A DNA stretch of 64,000 nucleotides from Theocolax elegans. Its lineage: Eukaryota; Arthropoda; Insecta; Hymenoptera; Cerocephalidae. The notes beneath the pieces were generated by a model. The model was not told the origin of the DNA and did no database searches. It saw only the letters and a program-made list of their open reading frames with translations. Position 1 is the stretch's first letter; each line of letters begins with the position of its first letter. Below, piece by piece: positions 1 through 10,855 of the stretch. A program made the translations under genes and the position numbers. The stretch spans positions 43,322,769 through 43,386,768 of the forward strand of contig CM047428.1 in assembly GCA_026168455.1 (NCBI GenBank), in the 5' to 3' direction.

Positions 1-2
1 AT

Positions 3-755
3 ATTTCGCGCATTGGCTTGGACACTGCCCCGAGGGTTACAATAGGGAATAGCTTTCTTGATTATGAGACGGAAGTCAAGTCTTTAGGCGTTTGGATTTC
101 GCCTACCCTGGATTGGTCTCGCCAGGTCGCGTCAGTGTCACAAAGGGTTCACGGAGTTCTTCACTCCTTAAGATTTTTTAAGCGAGCGCTCTCACGTCGA
201 AACAGGAAGAGGCTGGTCGAGGCTTTAATCTTCCCGCATTTTGATTACGCATGTGCGGTTTTTCATGACCTGGATGCTACCAGAAACTTAAAGCTGCAAA
301 GGCTACTAAATGCGTGTGTCCGTTTTGTTTGGGGAGGGATTCCGTGGCGGGAGCATGTTACACCTTACCGTCTTAAACTGGGGTGGCTGTCGGTCGAGCT
401 TAGGCGATCCTACTTCATTGCCACTTCCGCTTATAACATCATCTCTCATAATTCCCCCTCTTACATAGCTCGCCATTTCACCATTCGAGACGCTTCCTTT
501 CCTTCCCGCTCTTCCTCACGTCTCCCACCTTCGTCCCTTTTTTATCCTCCCCCTAGAACGGAAGCCCTAAACAACTCCTTTATCATCACTGCCTCTCGCC
601 TCATCAATCACCTTCCGTTCACCAATTTCGACCCTCTCCTCTTCAGCTCATTTAAATCATCCTTATCATTATACCTTTCTGAGCTCGACCGACAGGCTTG
701 GGAGGGGAGGGTTAGGCGTGAGGGGTTAAGCTGCCCTTCCCTGCCGGAGGTTTAA
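3..755 (+). pseudogene. 3' end of CR1/L2-like non-LTR retrotransposon ORF2 (copy 1, cut by window edge)
   Basis: Open frame entering from the left window edge and running about 250 codons to a stop. It encodes the C-terminal, post-catalytic part of a LINE reverse transcriptase: the block SLGVWISPTLDW, the palm/thumb stretch FPHFDYACAVF, the LNACVRFVWG block and a C-terminal tail ending near LDRQAWEGR. The catalytic domain would lie left of the window. The same blocks occur in the same order in the decayed copy at 1771-3117, which fixes the family and shows that the frame is already coding at position 3. The visible part has no stops, so this copy may be less decayed than its neighbour. The clade (CR1/L2/Daphne-like within the Jockey superfamily) is inferred from these blocks and from the microsatellite 3' tail. 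Confidence 0.75.
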
Positions 756-1182
756 CTCTTAACTATTTATTGTTAATTTATTATTTGTTGCGTTTTTTTT
801 TTGTATCAATTTGTGAAGTATTAATTTATTGCGTGTACAGTACCATTGCGTTTTATAATATAAGTTGATTATTCTGTTATTATCATAATTTGATTATTCT
901 CGTAATTACGACTTCATAATTTGATTACTCTGTTTTTCTTTTTGGCGCTGCGTATTTTTATTTTTGTTACGTTTTTATTGTTATTTTTACTACCGTTATT
1001 TATTTTATTGTTATATTTTATTTTTGTATATATTTTTATTTACATTCATATTTATATTCTTATTTTTATTTTTATATTTATTGTTGTATGATTTTATTAT
1101 TGTTATCATTAATGTGCGCAGTCATTCTAAAGTGTATACGGGGTCTTACCCCTCAATACCCAATAAATAAATCAAATCAAAT

Positions 1183-1190
<8 letters not shown>
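756..1190 (+). mobile_element. 3' UTR and tail of LINE copy 1
   Basis: AT-rich untranslated region after the ORF. Near its end is a perfect short stem-loop, GGGGT (1140-1144) facing ACCCC (1148-1152), followed by an AATAAATAAATC run and three AAATC units. A matching stem-loop sits at the same place in LINE copy 3 (3328-3341) although the rest of the two UTRs differs, so it is probably the 3' structure recognised by the element's own reverse transcriptase. Small ORFs predicted here look like low-complexity artefacts. Confidence 0.6.

Positions 1191-1227
<37 letters not shown>
1186..1227. repeat. (TC)n microsatellite
   Basis: About 20 uninterrupted TC units directly after the AAATC tail of LINE copy 1. 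The next LINE fragment begins at its last base. Confidence 0.95.
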
Positions 1228-1228
<1 letters not shown>

Positions 1229-1230
<2 letters not shown>

Positions 1231-1318
1231 GAACTCCCTACCGACGGAAATTCGTGGTCTACCATCGCTAAAAGGTTTCAAGGCCGCGACGCGGAGACAC
1301 CTCTTGGCACTTGATTAG
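1229..1318 (+). pseudogene. C-terminal stub of a second LINE (copy 2)
   Basis: Thirty codons starting directly after the TC microsatellite and ending in TAG. They encode WNSLPTEIRGLPSLKGFK and a basic tail, the usual C-terminus of CR1/L2-type LINE ORF2 proteins. It is severely 5'-truncated, as expected of incomplete target-primed reverse transcription. Its 3' UTR differs from that of copies 1 and 3 and lacks the GGGGT stem-loop, so it is a different family. Confidence 0.6.
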
Positions 1319-1770
1319 TTTATATATTTATTTATTTATTTATTATATTATGTGTAGAATCATTGTATGTATTGTCCCATATACAACTTAATGTGCAAGA
1401 ATGTATTTATTATGGTATGACTGGTGATGAATCAATGATATTTGTATGATTGATTTTGTACAGTCCTTCTTTATTTAGGTAATTTAATAATTAGGACTGA
1501 TAGATGTAACCGACCGTTGTTTTATTTGTATTTATTTTATACTTCAGACTTACTGTGATATTCACCGTATACGTATTATTAGTTGGCTGTGATATTGTTA
1601 CCTTAATGTTATATATTTGACTGTGATATCACTTGCGCCTGATGACTTGTATTTTATTCAGATTTTATTTATATTTAATTACATTGTAATTATTATTTTT
1701 TGTAATGTACAAATAAACTTATATCTATCTATCTATCTATCTATCTCTCTCTCCCTCTCTCTATCTCTCA
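1319..1770 (+). mobile_element. 3' UTR and (ATCT)n tail of LINE copy 2
   Basis: AT-rich UTR ending in AATAAACTTAT and then a (ATCT)n/(CT)n tail at about 1720-1769. The next LINE fragment begins at the end of this tail. Confidence 0.5.
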
Positions 1771-3117
1771 GTTCGGATACAAGGCCAATTACTAAGCTTT
1801 CTGAACTATCAAAAATTTTGGAGAGAGTTGTGCACAATCAGTTGTCCAAATACTTAGAAGAAAATCACATCCTAATTGATAGGCAAGCATGGTTCCGAAA
1901 GGGACACAGCACCCAGACAGCGCTTCTGGGAGTTCTAGATGATGTTAGGAGGGCCATAGATGATAGAAAGATCACGATCCTAATCCTGTTTGACTTCTCC
2001 AAGGCCTTCGACACTGTCCCGCATGACAGGCTTATTCAAAAACTGTGTAAGATTGGTTGCTCTGATACTGTTCTAACCGGGTTTTATCGGTATCTTGTGG
2101 GCCATGGAAGGGGAAAATGGCGAGCTATCGGACTGGCTCGGGATAAATGCGGGAGTGCCCCAGGGCAGTGTTCTTGGTCCCATACTCTTTTCAATTTTTA
2201 TAAATGATCTGCTGAAGGTACTCACGTATAGCAACTATATCTACCATTCGTTTCTTCCGACAGATTTTGAAAAGGGTGTACAGCGTATAACACAGGATGC
2301 AAATGCAATAGCGGCATGGGCGCGAGCAAATGGTCTTAAACTAAATGTCGGGAAGACGAAGGTTATGATTCTGGGTAGTCAGGCTTTCCTATCGCGTATC
2401 GACTTGAACACTGCCACGAGGGTCAAACTGGGTACAGAATGGTTGTGCTATGAAAAAGAGGTAAAATCACTTGGGGTAGTAATCACCCCCTCCCTGGAGT
2501 GGACAAAGCAGGTGTTATCTATTTCAAGACGTGTTCATGGAGTTCTACACTCTTTGAGATATTATAGGAAGGCACTGTCGCGTGAGCGCAGGAAGAGTCT
2601 GGTAGAAACACTTGTTTTTCCACACTTTGATTATGCCTGTGCGGTCTACAACGAAACCTAGACCAGAAACCTAAAGTTGCAGAGATTGTTGAATGCGTGT
2701 GTTCGGTTTGTATGGGGGGATGTGGCGAGACGAGAACACGTTACACCGTATAGGTTAGGTCTCAGGTGGCTATCGGTTGAGTGCAGACGTTCATAACATC
2801 ATCACTCACAATTCTCCCATCTATCTCGCGAGTCATTTCATAAAATTAAATACGCCATATCATAACCCCCGCACTTCCTCTCGTCACCCATTGAAATTAT
2901 TAAACTATCATCCTCCTCGAACAGAAGCACTAAATAGGTCCTTTGTCATCACTGCATCCAAAATCATCAACAGTCTTCCATTTAGTACATTCGATATATC
3001 ATCCATTGATCATTTCAAAAATTCATTATTTAATCATCTGTTTGGGCTTGATCAGGCTGCGTGGTCCGATAGAATAAGGAACGAGGGGCTAACGGTGCCA
3101 CAGGTCCCTCACCTCTA
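1771..3117 (+). pseudogene. 5'-truncated, frameshifted LINE reverse transcriptase (copy 3, same family as copy 1)
   Basis: Reverse-transcriptase coding sequence spread over three frames. The first part (1771-2100) has RPITKLSELSKILERV, the palm motif LFDFSKAFDTVPH and the RKGHSTQTALL block. A frameshift near 2100 is followed by NAGVPQGSVLGPILFS, then the region where the catalytic YADD should stand, which is altered to LTYSNYIYHSFL, apparently by a deletion. The C-terminal part matches copy 1 (SLGVVITPSLEW, FPHFDYACAVY). It then has an in-frame TAG near 2660 and a further shift near 2780. It lacks the endonuclease domain and cannot be active. Confidence 0.8.
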
Positions 3118-3380
3118 AAGTACTATAGGTTAGGTGCGAGTGCCTTAAACATGTATCGTCGTTGTCTGCTTTTTTGTTATTTATTTAATTTATTTTTATA
3201 TTGTTCATTTTATATTATTGTTTTTTTTTGTATATGTTTGTGTTATTTTATATTTATATTTTATAACTTAGATATTGTTATTTTGTTTCTTTTGTAAAGC
3301 GTCGTTGCACACACTTAAAGTACCTACGGGGTATCTACCCCAAAGGCCCCATAAAGTCTCATCAATCAATCAATCAATCT
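3118..3380 (+). mobile_element. 3' UTR, stem-loop and (CAAT)n tail of LINE copy 3
   Basis: T-rich UTR ending in the hairpin GGGGTA (3328-3333) / TACCCC (3336-3341), then a few unique bases and a (CAAT)n tail at 3359-3380. Hairpin and placement match LINE copy 1. Confidence 0.6.
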
Positions 3381-3480
3381 CATTCTCCCTCTCATATTCT
3401 CTCTCATTCTCTCTTTCTCTATCTGTCTCCCTATCTCTTCCTCTCACTGTCTCTCTCGCTCTGTCTCATTCTCTCACTTG
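3381..3480. repeat. CT-rich low-complexity repeat
   Basis: Degenerate CTCTCATT/CTCTCT units follow the LINE tail. An 81-aa frame through this region has only low-complexity Ser/Leu content and is not credible as a gene. Confidence 0.8.
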
Positions 3481-4980
3481 CCAAGATGATATTTGTCGGA
3501 CGGACGGATGGACATTATAATTTATCGTATTTTTTTTTAATATCACTTAGTAATTATAATAATAATTTTTTTGTCAGTAATATGAAGCATTAACATATTT
3601 TTCATAAAATATATATGTTTTAAGTATTTTTCGCAAGAATTGGGGAGTTTTTACAAAATTGCTCAAAAAGATAACTTTTATATAATGTAGATTCTATGAT
3701 TCTGTGTTTATGCCAATGTAGTTCATGCTAGTGTTCAATCTAATACAATGTTCATAAGTAATGATTTAAACAAACACTATAAGAAAAAGCATTTAAGAAA
3801 TAAAACAACATTTATTTTCATACGATTAATTCCATACAATTATTCAATTTTTATATACAACTAATAATATAAAATCTAAGACAGGCAAATTAGAAGATTT
3901 TCCTCTTATTTATAAACATTAGGTATGCTAATTGTTTCGAATGATATAAAAAAACATATATAACAAATAAATTAAAAAATTTTATAAAATGATTCAGGAT
4001 ATACAATAATAAGTGATAAATAATATTTTTTGCAATTTTATATTACCAATAATACAATGTGTGGAAAAAAATACAAAAATAATATAATTAGTAGTAAAAT
4101 TCTGGTGTATTTATTTAATTATTATTCATAATTAATTTACATTCATTTAAAACTAACAAGTAAACAAATTCAAACAATTTTTCTTTATTTACTTGTACAT
4201 AATAAATAAGTTTCTACAGTTGTTATTTTGAATAAAATCAAGAAAATTACGAATATTTAAACTATTCTTCAAAATATAAAAATAAAAAGAGTGTAAATTA
4301 GTCATTTGGTGCTACAATTTTATGATGCGCGAGCATCGGGCAGTTCCGTAAACAATAAATTATGCCAGTTTATGAATATACCTTAATTAAAGTTTTTTAC
4401 GGAACAATATTAATAATAAGATTTTTAATATTTAAAATTTTTCACAATGAAAATCTTGAAGAACAAGTACACAAAAAAATATACTTTTACTTTTTACATT
4501 TCTTCTCTATCCTAGTTAAATAGTTACTGCATTTAAGTAAATAATATATATGTTATTTTTTTAATAGCTTGAAACAAATCTCAAATTCACAAATTCTCTT
4601 ATACATTTAATTCACAAATATGAAACTGTTATTTTTTAGTTTATTTATTAAAAACGACTGTTACTTTTAAATAGTCTTTTATTTAGCATCAATAGAAGTG
4701 TTGAAATGATAAAAAACCGTTTATTTAGTGTAGTCTACTCTTTCTCCCAAGATATAGGAGCATGGTCCTACATGAACCTACTTGGACTACTCTATTCTCG
4801 CACTGTCTCTTATGTTCTACTCGCTTTATTTTTTCATTTGTATAGATTGTATCTTTTTCTTATGAAACTGAATGGCTATTTCTTAATTATATATTCTATT
4901 ATATTAAAAGTAAGTATGATATCTAATGTTAAGTGAAATAGTAATATAATAATAATATTGATCAACGACGTGGGCGCCGT
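3481..4980. other. AT-rich non-coding stretch
   Basis: About 1.5 kb of very AT-rich DNA with no recognisable protein or RNA gene. A 76-codon frame at 4706-4936 encodes a hydrophobic Leu/Tyr/Phe-rich peptide. It has no family motif I recognise and I do not call it a gene, although it lies just upstream of the possible LTR described next. Confidence 0.6.
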
Positions 4981-5925
4981 TTTTAAAAAGGGGGGGAGTT
5001 GACGCGTCCACATGAAAATTATATTATTATTTTTCGTAAATAGTACTCCGTAGTATAGAATAATATTTCGGTGTAGAAGACGAACGAATCACGGTTGATA
5101 GAGAATGATTCTAAGTAAATGCAGTAATAAAAAGCTTAATGTATAGAGCTAAGGGACAGAGTAATTTACGAACATTTCAAATGAAAAAGAGAACGATACG
5201 TAGAGTTTTAAATATTATTCAAAGCCAAAACGCACATAAGCCGGATTGCCGATAGTGAGATCATAACGATGGTGTTGCGCAAGAGTTTCTGTATATTGCA
5301 CTATAATATCAATGCTCGGAGAAGAGTCGGCGATGAGAGACATGGACTAGAAACTCGAGCATTAGAAAGAAGCAATAATTTAAGTAGCTAAGAAAAGGAA
5401 GCCGCTTTTTGGTAATGTCGCAGTGATGAAAGGGGGGAAGTAAATTCTCCGTATTAACTACGAAGCGATACAGAAAATGTATGGGAGTCGATCATTCTTG
5501 ATCACGCACATCTGTCGGGTGCAAGCACAGAAAAATCGAGAATTAATCTTTTGGGGTATATAAAGAGGACCCAGAATGGACACAGCCGCTCCTAGTTTTT
5601 CATCTAAAGCTTCCGTAAGGCGAAGCTCTGCTAGTCAACTCTTTAATTTTTATTCGTGGGCAAAGCTCTGCTACTCGAATTTTAAAAAAAATATACATTC
5701 AAAGTCGAGAGAGATCTTGTATTCAGGAATCGAAACGCATTGTTTGTATCTACAAGCCTTAGTCAAGGAACTACGACTTCGACATGTGGCAATCATCGAG
5801 CTCCGAATGCATACGCATCTAACGTCGACTCCCGCAAGTCTAGCGAGACATCACCAAGCCACTTGACGCCGCTACCTACGTTCTAGGCAGACCTTCGTTC
5901 CTTGCCACATATACATACATACATA
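4981..5925 (+). mobile_element. possible LTR (3' LTR with adjacent polypurine tract, or solo LTR)
   Basis: A purine run AAAAAGGGGGGGAG (about 4985-4998) stands directly before TTGACGCGTCC, as a polypurine tract stands before a 3' LTR. About 570 bp downstream is a good TATA box (GGTATATAAAG, near 5556) with an initiator-like stretch about 25-30 bp later, as in an LTR core promoter. The segment is more GC-balanced than its surroundings. I could not fix the right border or find a target duplication, and no second copy is in the window. A 96-codon frame at 5576-5866 lies in the presumed transcribed part of the LTR and has no known motif. Confidence 0.35.
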
Positions 5926-6276
5926 TATATATATATATTTGGGTACTTAAGGTATATTCTTTTCGGCTATCTATACGCTTTGTAATATTCGTAAAGGCAA
6001 ACCTGATATTTTGTATTATTTCAATTACTGAACCTACCGTTTTTTTTCAAAATAATTATTATTTTAATTTGCAATTTATTTATAATAATTTTTCTTTTGC
6101 ATTGCATTTTATTTACAATATTTATTGTTTGAATTGCAATATATTGACAACAGTTCATATTTTATACTACAACAATTTTTAATTTAAACTGCATTTATTT
6201 ATAATAATTCTTATTTTTATTATTAATTAGTAATGTTTGTAATAAAATAACATTACGTATATTTTATTCGGTAAAT
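5926..6276. other. AT-rich non-coding stretch
   Basis: A short (TA)n/(CATA)n microsatellite at about 5910-5938 is followed by AT-rich DNA in which I see no gene or element. Confidence 0.6.
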
Positions 6277-6410
6277 ATAGTATATTACCATATAAGGTCA
6301 GAAAGTTTGATTTTCTGTCGTGCGTAGTATGACGTTCGAGGCGAAGCCGAGGACGTCATATAACGCACGACAGGATATCAAACTATCTGACCGTATGTCG
6401 TATACTATTT
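6277..6410. repeat. 134-bp imperfect palindrome (hairpin element)
   Basis: Two inverted arms of about 60 bp meet around GGCGAAGCC (near 6340). Left-arm blocks GGTCAG, GTTTGAT, CTGTCGTGCG and ATGACGT recur in reverse complement on the right as ACGTCAT, CGCACGACAG, ATCAAAC and CTGACC, and the flanking TAGTATA/TATACTA also pair. It could be a minimal foldback MITE. It contains no ORF. Confidence 0.8.
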
Positions 6411-6856
6411 TTCTTATTCCGGACACCGAAAGTACGTTCAATAATTAATAATAACTAATAAAATAACCTAGAAGCCTATCACCCCATGTATTTACAGGTA
6501 TATATAAATGTCTTTGCCTTTCGGTTAGGGCACTCGGCACGACCTCTGCAGACAATGACGTAACGCGCTGCGTTCCATTACTATATTTTCCAATTTTGAT
6601 TTTAAGGCTAGTAATTGGGGTTATTTCTTAGGGGCGGGCATAAAGTACACACGCAAATGTTTATTAGGTGCATACTAAAATGAAAAAAATATAATCACAC
6701 TTTTATACTTTTTATTTGAAACATATAAAAGCTATGAAAATTAGAATACATTTTATTATTGATTAACAAATATTTTATTTAGTTTAATTGTAATGACATA
6801 AAATGTCTTATTGATTTTCTTTGTTGCATTTACAAGTAATTATATTAAAAGTGCAA
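6411..6856. other. non-coding stretch
   Basis: No gene or repeat identified. The DNA is moderately AT-rich with no motif I can name. Confidence 0.5.
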
Positions 6857-7471
6857 CCCAGGCGGAAATTTATTTTTCCAGAAAGAGCTAAGAAAAGCTA
6901 ATAAATTTAATAATCAATTTATAATATGCAGATTTTGGACTCTATTAATAGTTAGTATGAATTTATAACTTTTATTAGCTCTTCTTAGCTTTTGCTAGAT
7001 TTTATTAGCTTTTAGGTTTTTTTCAAAAGCAAAAGAAATGTGCGAGCTTAAAAAAGCTTATAACTACTAATAACTTTTTTAAATTATACAGTAAATAAGT
7101 ATTTAGAATTGTTATGAATATTTAGCAATAGCAATCTTTTATTAATAACTTTTGTTTTTTTGCATACATCACGTAGAAACAGCTAAAAACAGTTAAATGC
7201 AGGAAAATGCAACAGTTACTATTAGTGTCATTTTGTCGTTTTTCACGATATTTTCGAAATACAAAAATCTAATAAAACCTAATAAAGCTTAGAAATATTT
7301 ACGAAATATTAAAAATAACTAATAAAATTTTTTAAACATTACCAAATTTTTTAAACTATTACTAGAGTTCAAAATCCGCACTTTATAAAGTGTTATGAAA
7401 ATCTAATAAAAGCTAATAACTTTTATTAAGTATTTATAAACATTATACGCATATGATTATTTCCGCCAGGG
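6857..7471. mobile_element. 615-bp non-autonomous DNA transposon (MITE) with CCCAGGCGGAAAT termini
   Basis: The ends are inverted: CCCAGGCGGAAAT (6857-6869) on the left and ATTTCCGCCAGGG (7459-7471) on the right, one mismatch in 13 bp. Symmetry continues inside: the block around 6928-6953 (GCAGATTTTGGACTCTATTA) returns in reverse complement at about 7363-7388. The interior is AT-rich with many short AGCTAATAAAA-like units on both strands. There is no transposase frame. The superfamily is not assigned and I could not settle a target duplication. Confidence 0.75.
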
Positions 7472-9484
7472 AATTGAATGGTTAAATAGCATAATAGGTT
7501 GAATGCATGAACATGTGCGCGAAAAGTTCTCGCTCCTTTTTTGTTTTTTTGTTATCTTTTAAGCAGGCAATCGGAAAATTACCCAGGCAATCAGAGCGTG
7601 CGTATATCTGTAGCTTACCACAAAAGTGACGCTTTCTGCTGGCTATGGTTGCTACGAAACTATGTACTTTCGGTGTGCGGGATAAGAAAAGATAATTTGT
7701 TCACGTGTTCGCCGTGCAATTGTTTATATGATCAAAATTAAAATTGTTATTAAATTTAAATAATTTTATGTAATTTTTTATAAAATATTGTAATTTTATG
7801 TGTTTTTGTCCATTAAAAAGCTAGAAGAATTTAGTTATATATATTCATTTAAAAATAAGACATTATATAATTATGTTAACAAATTGAAATAAATAATGCA
7901 TGATTAATACAAATAAAAAGTACATTATTTATTATTCCACATTACATTCTGAATCTCTAATCTCAAAATAATTTCGCTCGCTACTCCCGGAGACGTAAGG
8001 CTAGTCCTAGCCAAACAAGAGCGAAAGGAACGCGAATGGTTTATTAACCATTTGTCTTCTTGCAATATTTTTATAATCGTTGGTACAAGTCTAGACGTGA
8101 CAGTAAAAAGCAGTGAAGTGTAAATAATACTAAACGGTCGCTATCACAGACGGTTGACATTTGAAAACAATTACGTCATACAGGTATATGTATTTCAAAA
8201 ACTGATACAATTCTACCCGGATTATGGCATGAATTTCAATTAAATAAAATTGTCTGTTACTCATTGCAGAATATTATAATTATTATTCAACATTAATAAA
8301 CTGTATTTTTCTTCAATTAACTTTGTTGACCCAAAATATTAAATTATTTTAATTTATATTGCACTATTAACAATATAATAAATTAACAAAAATTAATAAA
8401 TTAGGAATATAATAAGACATTACTAAAATTTTTTCATCTAATCATTCATTCTAAATCTAATCCTTTATTATAAATAATCCAAATAAGGGATAATATTTGC
8501 ATACTTAAAATCTTCCTTTCAATCTATTGACAATACCGTTACAACCCGATTTATACAGGCAATTTTAGAGCCTTCGATTATCCGAACTAATCGATTTTTA
8601 TTGTTTAAAGAAGATGCCATATTAATGTATGTCGTTTCTACTCGAATTCAGTCGAGAATATGTGCATTATCGGATATTGTTTGGAATTATGTGATTGAAA
8701 TCTATCCGCCATAATCGCTTATATAACGGTAATCTATAACGTCATTTTTAAGTATGGTTTTTTACGATTAAAAATAATCTGCACAAGTCGGTTGCAATCG
8801 ATTGATTAATGGAAAGTGCTGAATCAGTGGTTGTCGAAAATATGCGGCAGTAAATCTACTAGTTTTATCGGGCATTGTCGAATCAACTCTTGTCAGAAGT
8901 CATCGGCTGAGATTTGTGAATAATTCAGTTTCATCGTAATCCCTTTTACTTGTTAAATTATTCAATGTATCGCATTCGGTTCTAATCGTTTATAGTCGGT
9001 TTCACTCAAAGTAGTATTTTGCATGATGATTACCCCCGCGCATATACATATATGGGATATTCCACGCGAAGTGGTCCGATCAAAATTTTAAAATGCACCA
9101 AAATTTGGGTACACATTGCAAATGTTTTTCAGAATACAGAAAAAAATTTTTAGGTACAGGAATCTATTTGCTCAAAAGTTATTCTAACATTAATAAGTAA
9201 ATTTTTGCAAGTTTTTCTAAACACCAGCTGGGTTCACCGCTATTTAACTCAAAATCTATCAACTTTTACTAAAGAACATTATATGTAATATTCATTGCTA
9301 ATTATGTCTAGAATTTATTCTTCTGGGTTAGAATTTCTAATCTCAAGATCAATGTTAAATAAACTACATATTAATATTCAACTTGAAAAAAGTGTAAGTG
9401 CGCCACAATTGATTTATTTATCCAAAAGTATAAAAGAAGGCTTGGAGCAATATGTTTCAAATGAACTGTAGCTATATTTAAAAG
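7472..9484. other. non-coding stretch
   Basis: About 2 kb with no recognisable gene. A 66-codon frame at 7541-7741 has no family motif. Sequence at 8530-9010 is less AT-rich with scattered ATCG words but no clear period. Confidence 0.5.
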
Positions 9485-9532
9485 TAGGAGGTGCGTGCGG
9501 CAGACGGCCCGAATCGTTGTACGCACCTCCTA
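9485..9532. repeat. perfect 12-bp inverted repeat (hairpin)
   Basis: TAGGAGGTGCGT (9485-9496) is followed after 24 bp by its exact reverse complement (9521-9532). The stem and loop are GC-rich in an AT-rich setting. Function is unknown. Confidence 0.85.
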
Positions 9533-10199
9533 TAGAATCCATCGCCTATTCCACCACGGATGCGTTGATCGCTATCACGTGCAAGTTGCGAATGTTAATT
9601 TATTAATTAAGAATTTTCTAAATTCGTACCATTTAAACATATTAATCCTAAACTGCAATATTTATGAATAAGTGTAAACGAATTGTAAACGAAGTGCAAA
9701 CTTTAACATTCTGGAAACGTTTAGCATCGCCACCTCTTGATGGTTTTTAAAACTACGTAGCTAAAATTTCTCTTACTCTTCCGTCTGATAAATTACATTT
9801 TTAGAAGGAATGAATATCGTTTTAATTTTTGTTTAATTCTTTAATCGCTTATGTATTCTTCTAGTTTTTACTGAAAAATGATTGAAAGATAATGTAAAAT
9901 ATTGCCTCTACTTTGTTTCTTGATGCTTGTAATTGCAATCTATATTTATTTGCATAAATCTATATTTGTCTGCACTGTATTTGTTAGAAAACTATCCAGT
10001 TTTTACAAAATTCAATTAAATCGTTGTTGTCTGTTAACTAAGAGAGGTTATGTTTGAGATCGTATTTTTCATACTTTATTTAATATATGTATTACAAATA
10101 TGCCTCCACTGCGTTTATAGTTTGTCATTGAATTAAATAATAGTAATAGGAGAAATAGTGTGTGTAATTTACGGGTGTCGGTATAGTAGGATTTAATTC
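9533..10199. other. non-coding stretch
   Basis: AT-rich; no gene, repeat or element identified. Confidence 0.5.
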
Positions 10200-10855
10200 A
10201 GGTATGGCATCCCCTTAAAGATTCCCGTAACTACCGAAATTCCCAAAATATCACGTAATTAGTGCAGATATGACGGAATACTTTTAAAATTCGAGAGTGC
10301 TCAGGAAAACCCATAAATAGTACAGATACTACCCAGAATACCTTAAAAAGCCAAAAATTCCCAAAAAATCGCGTAATTACTGCGGTTATCCAGGAATGCT
10401 ATACAAATTCTCGAAATGCCCAAGAGGTCCCGTAATTAGTGCAGATTCCTGGAATACCTCAAAAATTGCCGAAATATCCCAGAAATCTCGTAATTAATGA
10501 GGATATCCCAGAATTATTAAAAAATACCCGAAATATCCAAGAAATCCCGTAACTAGTCCAGATATCCGGGAATACCTCAAAAGTTCCTAAAATATCCAAG
10601 AAATTCCGTAATTAGTGCAGATATCGCGGAAAACCTCCAAATTTTCCAAATATCCAAAATATCCCGTAATTAGTGCCGATGTCCCGGAATTCTTACAAAA
10701 ATTCTCTAAATAACCAAAATTATCCTTAATTAGTGCATATATCCCGAAATACCTAAAAAAATCTCCGCAATATCCAAGAAATCTCGTAATTAGTACATAT
10801 ATCTCGAAATACCTAAAAAATTCTCGTAATATCCAAGAAGTCCCAAATACAATTA
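10200..10855. repeat. diverged satellite, ~59-bp unit, about 11 copies
   Basis: The phrase CCCGTAATTAGTGCAGATAT recurs with changes near 10226, 10254, 10312, 10372, 10432, 10489, 10547, 10607, 10663, 10722 and 10784, spaced 56-61 bp apart. Each unit also carries GGAATACCTCAAAAATTC and a CGAAATATCCAAGAAATC block. Unit-to-unit divergence shows an old array. The first units are the most degraded. No ORF. Confidence 0.9.

Noticed and set aside
964..1170. 68-codon frame rich in Phe/Tyr/Leu
   Set aside because: T-rich LINE 3' UTR; low complexity with no motif.
3275..3520. 81-codon Ser/Leu frame
   Set aside because: Runs through CT microsatellite and is explained by the repeat.
4706..4936. Hydrophobic 76-codon frame that could suggest a membrane receptor fragment
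   Set aside because: No receptor motif, no splice context; AT-rich DNA often yields such frames.
10200..10855. CRISPR-like array
   Set aside because: Whole 59-bp units repeat; no constant repeat alternates with unique spacers, and the context is eukaryotic.
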